From positions 1-18,882 of the forward strand of contig CALERQ010000180.1 in NCBI GenBank assembly GCA_937907305.1: a DNA stretch of 18,882 bases. Reading direction: 5' to 3'. This document shows, piece after piece, positions 13,622 to 18,882 of the stretch. Numbering within the stretch: the first letter of the stretch is position 1; each line of letters begins with the position of its first letter. Under the pieces are notes generated by a model. That model was not told the DNA's origin and made no database searches. It saw only the letters and a program-made list of their open reading frames with translations. Made by a program: the position numbers and the translations under genes. This DNA is from an uncultured Clostridia bacterium. GTDB lineage: Bacteria > Bacillota > Clostridia > Oscillospirales > Ruminococcaceae.

Positions 13622-14296
13622 TTAGGTAATGGAGTCTTCCATCAAGCCAAAGCCGGCGACTTCACTAACGGGCAGTGAGAACAGGATAGCGCCGGCTTCG
13701 CTATCAGGGCCGGCGTGGTGCAGCACCGATTGCATAATGGCGGCCTTGCGGTCGTTCTGTGCCACCATCAGAATCACTTCCTTTTCTGAAGCGATGGATA
13801 CATTATAGAACTTTTTGGGATTCTGGCTGCCGGTACCTTTGCCGTGCAGCACGGTGCCGCCGGTGGCGCCGGCCGCGCGGGCGGCATTCATCACCTGGTC
13901 GGTACGGCCCTCATTGGCCACGATCACGATGAGTTCATATTTTCCATTGAGCTCGGGGGTATAGCGGGCGGGCTGCTGCTCGCCGTTATTCAGATATGCC
14001 AAGGTTTTTCCTCCTCCCACACTTTTGATCGGGACGGCAATGACAATGCCGTGCCCGGGGATACCGATATAAAGTTGCTGCCGCATGTCTTTGATGAATT
14101 GCCGGGTCTTTTCAGAGTTTGCCACCGTCATGATGATACGCTTTTCGGTGGATTCAATGCCAAGGAGATCCAGCATACTTTTGGCGGCGGTACCGTGACC
14201 CAGCATGGCTACGGTCTGGGGTAGATCCAGCGCGGCGGCGATTTCACACACCCGTTCCATTGCGCCAGGATTGACAACAGAAATGAGGTAATTCAT
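13622..14296 (-). CDS. Tandem double-domain PII-like protein
   Basis: A 224-residue protein built of two PII-like halves. Half 1 (about 1-100) runs from YLISVVNPGAMERVCEIAAALDL through MLGHGTA and EKRIIMTVAN to IVIAVPIKSVGGG. Half 2 (about 122-218) runs from YELIVIVANEGRTDQVMNAARAAGA through VLHGKGTG and EKEVILMVAQ to ILFSLPVSEVAGFG. Both keep the PII beta-alpha-beta order and a glycine-rich turn at the nucleotide-binding position. I chose ATG 14296, eight bases after GGAGGTG; an in-frame start at 14314 lies inside that context and lacks its own site. Its ATG overlaps the stop of the DUF1538 gene (ATGA), so the two are coupled. PII proteins bind nucleotides or metabolites and gate transporters, so the neighbour is the likely partner (inference). 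Confidence 0.8.
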   Translation of the reverse strand: MNYLISVVNPGAMERVCEIAAALDLPQTVAMLGHGTAAKSMLDLLGIESTEKRIIMTVANSEKTRQFIKDMRQQLYIGIPGHGIVIAVPIKSVGGGKTLAYLNNGEQQPARYTPELNGKYELIVIVANEGRTDQVMNAARAAGATGGTVLHGKGTGSQNPKKFYNVSIASEKEVILMVAQNDRKAAIMQSVLHHAGPDSEAGAILFSLPVSEVAGFGLMEDSIT

Positions 14297-15849
14297 GCTG
14301 GGTTCACCTCCCACAGCTCAATAATCTCATCATCGCCATACTGCTCGCGGGCAATCTCGGGTTCAGTGCGGCGGCTGTAAATAAAGCCGACCATCTGAAT
14401 GGAGATCAAGGGCATCATGGCGACCATAGCGACGACGCCGAACGCATCGATAAGCGGGTTGCCGCCCACCACAGTGGAAGCGCCGATCATAAATTGCAGC
14501 ATAAAGGTAGCGGTCATGGGGCCGGAGGCCACGCCGCCGGAGTCAAACGCAATGGCGGTGTAAAGATCGGGGACAAAGAAAGAAAGTCCCAGTGCGATGA
14601 CATACCCAGGAATAAGAAACCACATGATGGAGATGCCGGTAAGCACCCGCAGCATGGAAAAGCCCATGGCCAGCGCGATGGCAACGGAAAGACTCCGCTT
14701 GATGGCGCTGCCCGGAATGGTACCGGCGCTGACCTCTTCGATCTGATGCTCCAGTACTGCCACGGCAGGCTCCGCCGATATGATGAACCAGCCCAGCAGC
14801 ATGGAAAGGGGGATGAGCAGCCAGCGGGTCCAGCCATCGGCCAATTCAGCGCCCAGTACCTCACCCAAGGCGGAGAAGCCAACATTAACGCCGGTGAGGA
14901 ACAACACCAGTCCTACATATGTATACAGGATACCAATGACGATTTTGGCTAGATTACGGTGGGGCATATGCAGGGTAAGGAATTGGAATGCGAAGAAGAT
15001 GACCACGATGGGCAGCAGTGCGATTGCCATTTCACCCATGTATTTGGGCAGGTCATGCAGGTAGGCAGCCCCAATGGCGGAAGTGTTGGCGAAGGAGGAA
15101 GTGCTGATCTCCAAAGCGCCACTGCTTTCGGTGTAGAAGAAGCTGAGAATGAGTACAGCCAGAATAGGCCCGATGGAGCAGAGCGCCACCAGACCGAAGC
15201 TGTCAGCTTCTGCCCGGGCGTCACTTCGGATATAGGATACACCGACACCCAGTGCCAGGATGAACGGAACGGTCATAGGGCCGGTGGTCACACCGCCGGA
15301 ATCAAAGGCGACACTAAGGAAATCTGGTGCGGCAAATCCCGCCAGGATAAACACTGCACCATAAAAGGCAATAAGCAGCCAGCGCAGCTTTACGCCGGTA
15401 ACGATGCGAAGCATACATACTGAGAGGAAGAATCCCACGCCGATGCCAACGGTGACCAACAGCACGGTATTATTGATGTGGGGTACTGTTTCGGCTAGAA
15501 CCTGCAGATCTGGCTCCGCTATGGTAACGGCAAAGCCTAGCATAAAGCTGACGATCAGGATCAACGGTAGATTGCGAGTTTTGGTCAGCGCCGTACCAAT
15601 GCGGTTGCCGATGGGTGTCATGGAGGCTTCTGCGCCCAGCGAGAACAGCCCCATGCCAACGATAACAAAAATAGTGCCAATCAAAAAACAGAGTAACAGA
15701 TCGGTACCTACAGGGGCAATGGTCAGGCACAGCATCAGAACGATCACGACGATGGGCAGCACCGAAATAGCTGATTCCCGTATTTTCTCGATGATCTTTA
15801 CCCGGCTTGCGGTTAACACTGCGTTGTTTTTGTGCTTCAGCGCACTCAC
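14293..15849 (-). CDS. DUF1538 polytopic membrane protein (putative transporter)
   Basis: A protein of about 515 residues with roughly twelve membrane segments, matching the DUF1538 family. It is an internal duplication: AFDSGGVTTGPMT (about 181-193) recurs as AFDSGGVASGPMT (about 434-446), and TIAEPDLQVLAE (109-120) recurs as SAEPAVAVLEHQI (near 360). The repeated FDSGG and AEP motifs suggest paired re-entrant or substrate-site elements, as in symmetrical transporters. The start is uncertain: GTG 15849 abuts AAAGGA with no spacing, whereas an in-frame CTG at 15840 lies eight bases after AAAGGAG. No ATG is available nearby. The function is uncharacterised. The coupled PII-like gene downstream suggests regulated transport (inference). 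Confidence 0.82.
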   Translation of the reverse strand: MSALKHKNNAVLTASRVKIIEKIRESAISVLPIVVIVLMLCLTIAPVGTDLLLCFLIGTIFVIVGMGLFSLGAEASMTPIGNRIGTALTKTRNLPLILIVSFMLGFAVTIAEPDLQVLAETVPHINNTVLLVTVGIGVGFFLSVCMLRIVTGVKLRWLLIAFYGAVFILAGFAAPDFLSVAFDSGGVTTGPMTVPFILALGVGVSYIRSDARAEADSFGLVALCSIGPILAVLILSFFYTESSGALEISTSSFANTSAIGAAYLHDLPKYMGEMAIALLPIVVIFFAFQFLTLHMPHRNLAKIVIGILYTYVGLVLFLTGVNVGFSALGEVLGAELADGWTRWLLIPLSMLLGWFIISAEPAVAVLEHQIEEVSAGTIPGSAIKRSLSVAIALAMGFSMLRVLTGISIMWFLIPGYVIALGLSFFVPDLYTAIAFDSGGVASGPMTATFMLQFMIGASTVVGGNPLIDAFGVVAMVAMMPLISIQMVGFIYSRRTEPEIAREQYGDDEIIELWEVNPA

Positions 15850-15919
15850 TCCTTTCTTTCTTCGGTGGGTTACAGTTTAATATTATGCGGAAAGAGCGGC
15901 TCCGCACTTTACTATACTA

Positions 15920-15949
15920 AATATATCATATCAGTGGGTGCTTTGGCAA
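15920..15949 (-). promoter_or_regulatory. Probable promoter of the DUF1538-PII operon
   Basis: TTGCCA (15949-15944), an 18-base spacer and TATATT (15925-15920). A small hairpin (TGCGGA/TCCGCA) lies in the leader just downstream. Confidence 0.55.
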
Positions 15950-16405
15950 ACTGCTGGGGGAAGTTTTACAAAAAATTAACGATGTTGCAAAATTCAGTTT
16001 GTGCTGTTATACCAAGTGGACTCTGGCATCGGGGAAAAACAGAAAATAAAAAGATAGCGGCTGTAATGCTGACGCTGCTGACAGCTTGCGGGCAGAGTAA
16101 GAATCTACGGTGTAAGTTAGTACCATGGATATATAGTATCGTAGAATAAAAAGATATGATCGATAGGCAGGAAAATGCTGTATCCTTATGTAGTATAGCG
16201 AGAATGATATGATATAAATGAATAAAAATGTTTCGAAACTTGCAATTTTGGCGAGTTATTTGCGCAACTACAAATGAAAAGCAAGAAATGATGGAGCCTG
16301 AATAGCAGAGACCCGCAAAAGGACCGCTGCCATATATTTTGTTCATTTTCACCCATGTATAAGATTCCATACCACAAAAAGTATAAATTGTCCGCAAATA
16401 TTTTC
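15950..16405. other. AT-rich intergenic region with no supported gene
   Basis: About 455 bases, clearly richer in A+T than the genes around it, between the divergent DUF1538 and V-ATPase operons. Frames on both strands lack start signals and family features, apart from the lipoprotein-like fragment noted separately. I see no known riboswitch core, RNA gene or repeat. Confidence 0.5.
16045..16149 (+). pseudogene. Possible decayed lipoprotein signal-peptide fragment
   Basis: One plus-strand frame reads NKKIAAVMLTLLTACGQSKN and then unrelated residues to TAG/TAA near 16149. It resembles the start of a lipoprotein (KK, short hydrophobic core, lipobox LTAC), but no start codon or SD site stands in the right place, the hydrophobic core is short, and nothing recognisable follows. 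It could be the remnant of a deleted gene or chance. Confidence 0.25.
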
Positions 16406-16434
16406 TTTACTTTATTTGTGAAATGTTATATAAT
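16406..16434 (+). promoter_or_regulatory. Promoter of the V-type ATPase operon
   Basis: TTTACT (16406-16411), a 17-base spacer and TATAAT (16429-16434). The predicted start near 16441 leaves a leader of about 35 bases before the first gene. Confidence 0.75.
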
Positions 16435-16476
16435 CATAATCAAATGGTAATATAAAATTAAAGGGGGCTACAAAAG

Positions 16477-16791
16477 TTGTCGCAGGATGCCATAACTGAG
16501 GTGCTAAGAATCGAAGAAAAAATGAATCAAATGCGGGAGGAAACTGCCGCGGATTGTAGACAAAAACTATTGACAGCACAGCGTAGCGCGGAGTGTCTGC
16601 GGGAGCAGGCCAGGGCCGAAGCGGAGGCTGAGGTGCGTGAGATGATGTCCGAGGCGGAACGGCAGGCGGCACAGGCAACCTATCACGCGTTGGAGGAAGC
16701 CTCTGCGCAATGGGAACATAAAAAAGAAGAAGCCCGGCAGCGTATTCCGCAGGCTGCCAGGTGGATCATGGAAAAGGTTGTGGAACGCTAA
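16477..16791 (+). CDS. V-type ATPase subunit G/H (peripheral stalk)
   Basis: A 104-residue, almost wholly helical protein rich in Glu, Arg, Gln and Ala (EEKMNQMREETAADCRQKLL...EQARAEAEAEVREMMSEAERQA), ending in WIMEKVVER. Size, coiled-coil composition and first position in the operon fit the G/H (AhaH/NtpG-like) stator subunit, which pairs with subunit E to hold the catalytic head. The start is a TTG at 16477, ten bases after AAAGGGGG. The next in-frame ATG (16522) lacks an SD site and would remove 15 residues of the helix. Its stop overlaps the next start by one base. Confidence 0.8.
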   Translation: MSQDAITEVLRIEEKMNQMREETAADCRQKLLTAQRSAECLREQARAEAEAEVREMMSEAERQAAQATYHALEEASAQWEHKKEEARQRIPQAARWIMEKVVER

Positions 16792-18734
16792 TGGCTATTG
16801 TTGCTATGCGTCACTTGCGGCTCATAGGGCTGCAAAGTGAGCGGGAGGAAATGCTGCGGCGGTTACAGCATCTCGGCTGCCTGGAAATCACCGAGCCGGA
16901 GATGGCAGAGGATGACCCGTTGCTGCAAAAGCTGCGGGTGCCGGATTCCCCGGGACTGCAGAAGGCCCGGGAACAGTACGCGGCTGCGGAACAGGCGCTG
17001 CAAACGCTGGCTGAGCATACTCCCAAGGAAAAAACGAAATTGGCGCCGCTGCCTGCCATAACGGAACGGGCGCTGACTGAACCAATTGAACTGGCCGGTG
17101 GCCAGGATGCCGCTGGGCGTCTGAATAAATACCGCGATGAACTGGCGGCGCTGCAAAGCCGCAGTGAAAAACTGGCGGCGGAGGAAGCCTTGCTACTTCC
17201 GTGGGAAGCGCTGACAATGCCGCTGGAATGTGTCACCACCGAAAAGGTGCTAATCCAGCTGGGCACACTGCCCACCACAGTGTTGCCGCAGCAGATACAG
17301 GAGACACTGGATGCGGCCGGAGACCTGTACGAGCTGCGGGAGGTAAGCGCTGACCGGGAGCACAGCTATATGGTGCTTACGGCGCACATTTCCCAGGCGG
17401 AAGACCACATAGCCGCATTGAAGGCATTGGGCTGGAGTCGTGTGACATTGGGTGAACGGACTGGCACTGCTGCTGCCAACTTGTCTGCTCTGCGGCAGGA
17501 ACAAACGGCACTGGCGGAAAAGAGAGCATTGCTGGAAGAAGCAATTATCCAGTGCGCCGGGCAAAAAATGGAGCTGCGTCAGCTTTCGGATGCTTCCCGC
17601 ATCGAGATCGACCGGAGAGAGGCCAAGAGCCGCACACGGGATACCGCCGAGACCTTCCTGCTGGAGGGGTGGTTCCCGGCGGAGAACACCAGGGAGCTGG
17701 AAATGTTGCTGGAGGGCTGTACCTGTGCCTGGCAGATGACAGATCCTGCCCCGGAGGATTATCCGCGGGTGCCTGTTAAACTGAAAAACAATCGCTTTAC
17801 TCAGCCGCTTAATATGGTCACGGAGATGTACTCTTTGCCGGCCTATGGCACGCTGGATCCTAATCCCTACATGGCGCCATTCTTCATTCTGTTTTACGGC
17901 ATTATGATGGCGGATATGGGTTATGGCCTTTTGATGATGCTGGCATCACTCATTGTGCTGAAGAAAAAACAGCCTACCGGTGGAAGCTACAATTTCTTTG
18001 CGTTGTTGGGACTGTGTGGCATCTCTACTTTCTTCATGGGTGCATTGACCGGCGGTTTCTTTGGGGATTTCATCCCGCAAATGCTCAAAGTCATTAACCC
18101 GGAAAGCACCTTCACCTGGTTCTGGCAGCCGCTCATTTCGCCTATCAATGATATTATTGCCATTATGCTGGGCTCACTGGCATTGGGGTGTGTGCAGATC
18201 CTCGTCGGTATGGTCATCGGCTTTATCTACAAGCTGAAGCACGGCGAGATAGCCAGTGCCCTGTGCGAGGAAGCCGCCTGGTGGGTTATTATTGGCTGTG
18301 GTGTGGCATTGGGCATCACCGGGAAAAAGACATTCCTATGGGTGCTGTTGGCGGCCCTAGTTATCAGCCAGGGTTATGGCAAAAAAGGCATCGGCGGAAA
18401 GATCGTTGGCATCGGTGGTTCGTTATACAATCACATTACCGGTTATTTTGGGGATATTCTCTCCTATGTCCGCCTAATGGCTTTAATGCTGGCAGGTGCG
18501 GTCATCGCGCAGGTATTTAATACTCTGGCAGCGATCCCTGGCAATCTGATTGTATTTATTATCGTATCGCTGTTGGGAAATGCCCTTAATTTTGCATTGA
18601 ATTTGCTGGGCTGCTATGTCCATGACATGCGGCTTCAGTGTTTGGAATTTTTCAAGTACTTCTACCGGGATGGCGGACGCGCGTTTAAGCCCGTTGCGGC
18701 CCAGCCCAAATATTACAGAATAGCAGAACAATAA
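16791..18734 (+). CDS. V-type ATP synthase/ATPase subunit I
   Basis: A 647-residue subunit I (NtpI, the bacterial/archaeal a-subunit). Residues 1 to about 340 are the cytoplasmic half, with long coiled coils and the typical start MAIVAMRHLRLIGLQSEREEMLRRLQHLG. From about residue 357 a membrane domain begins (NPYMAPFFILFYGIMMADMGYGLLMM) with about seven helices. FGDILSYVRLMALMLAGAVIAQVFN holds R561, which fits the essential arginine facing the rotor ring in ion translocation. It starts at ATG 16791, overlapping the previous stop by one base; an in-frame start at 16761 would run inside the preceding gene. Length is normal for the family. Confidence 0.95.
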   Translation: MAIVAMRHLRLIGLQSEREEMLRRLQHLGCLEITEPEMAEDDPLLQKLRVPDSPGLQKAREQYAAAEQALQTLAEHTPKEKTKLAPLPAITERALTEPIELAGGQDAAGRLNKYRDELAALQSRSEKLAAEEALLLPWEALTMPLECVTTEKVLIQLGTLPTTVLPQQIQETLDAAGDLYELREVSADREHSYMVLTAHISQAEDHIAALKALGWSRVTLGERTGTAAANLSALRQEQTALAEKRALLEEAIIQCAGQKMELRQLSDASRIEIDRREAKSRTRDTAETFLLEGWFPAENTRELEMLLEGCTCAWQMTDPAPEDYPRVPVKLKNNRFTQPLNMVTEMYSLPAYGTLDPNPYMAPFFILFYGIMMADMGYGLLMMLASLIVLKKKQPTGGSYNFFALLGLCGISTFFMGALTGGFFGDFIPQMLKVINPESTFTWFWQPLISPINDIIAIMLGSLALGCVQILVGMVIGFIYKLKHGEIASALCEEAAWWVIIGCGVALGITGKKTFLWVLLAALVISQGYGKKGIGGKIVGIGGSLYNHITGYFGDILSYVRLMALMLAGAVIAQVFNTLAAIPGNLIVFIIVSLLGNALNFALNLLGCYVHDMRLQCLEFFKYFYRDGGRAFKPVAAQPKYYRIAEQ

Positions 18735-18751
18735 AAAGGAGTGTATGAAAA

Positions 18752-18882
18752 ATGAGTTTTCTGGAATCTTTCGGTGGTTTGGCGCTGGCCCTGCTGGGCG
18801 GCGGTTTGGCGGCAGGATTGAGCTGTGTTGGCTCGGCCAAAGGAACCGGTATGGCGGGTGAAGCCGCTGCCGGGCTGATGTG
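18752..18882 (+). CDS. V-type ATPase subunit K (rotor ring), N-terminal part
   Basis: The window ends inside this gene; 43 full codons are visible. It begins MSFLESFGGLALALLGGGLA and continues with the glycine-rich first rotor helix (GLSCVGSAKGTGMAGEAAAG), typical of subunit K proteolipids. AAAGGAG lies ten bases before ATG 18752; an ATG at 18745 is out of frame. It forms the membrane ring that works against subunit I. The second helix with the ion-binding Glu and Gln lies outside, so Na+ or H+ specificity cannot be judged. Confidence 0.92.
   Translation, partial: MSFLESFGGLALALLGGGLAAGLSCVGSAKGTGMAGEAAAGLM

Noticed and set aside
15966..16397. Minus-strand 143-codon frame in the AT-rich gap
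   Set aside because: No SD site or family features, and Cys/Phe/Ser-rich composition typical of non-coding AT-rich DNA.
16190..16440. Na+ or c-di-AMP-type riboswitch before the V-ATPase operon
   Set aside because: The start site predicted from TATAAT at 16429 leaves only about 35 bases of leader, too short for such RNAs, and I could not match a known core upstream of it.

Overview
The window (about 54% G+C by eye, strong Shine-Dalgarno sites, textbook sigma-A promoters, YesM/YesN-type signalling, a V-type ATPase operon) looks like chromosomal DNA of an anaerobic Bacillota, most likely a gut Clostridia of the Oscillospiraceae/Ruminococcaceae kind. That placement is inference from gene content. 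I see no phage, IS element or CRISPR array.

Layout. 1-1340 (+): the end of a small glycine-rich membrane protein, a stand-alone GyrI-like ligand-binding protein and a minimal protein-kinase-fold protein. 1429-4458 (-): a methionine ABC uptake operon, promoter - Met-rich leader peptide - terminator - (18-codon ORF) - metQ - metN - metI. 4640-4801 (-): tRNA-Gly(CCC) with its own promoter and terminator. 4832-5375 (+): a YbaK-type aminoacyl-tRNA deacylase. 5426-6693 (-): an SPFH/band-7 membrane protein coupled to a ribbon-helix-helix protein. 6701-10099 (-): two paralogous sodium:solute symporters, each preceded by its own tiny one-helix peptide. 10308-13567 (+), divergent from them: a YesM-like histidine kinase and YesN-like response regulator, plausible regulators of the neighbouring symporter. 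13622-15949 (-): a DUF1538 membrane protein and a double-domain PII-like protein, translationally coupled. 16406-18882 (+): the start of a V-type ATPase operon (subunits G/H, I and part of K).

The two most striking observations are both in the methionine operon. First, the encoded MetQ lipoprotein reads as a circular permutation: the half that is normally C-terminal (the 'IPND..NE.R.LLLL' block) follows the lipobox directly, and the half that is normally N-terminal ('SPAPHAEIL...FQHTPYLD...LDALK') comes last. Second, the 5' leader encodes a 34-residue peptide with eight Met codons within twelve residues. It is followed by two copies of an element complementary to the loop and 3' inner arm of a strong intrinsic terminator, which is the architecture of ribosome-mediated attenuation. 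I see no S-box or T-box there.

Other points of note are the paired symporter micro-peptides, the internal tandem duplication of both the DUF1538 protein and its PII partner, and a tRNA terminator that is a perfect 20-bp inverted repeat taking in the encoded CCA end.
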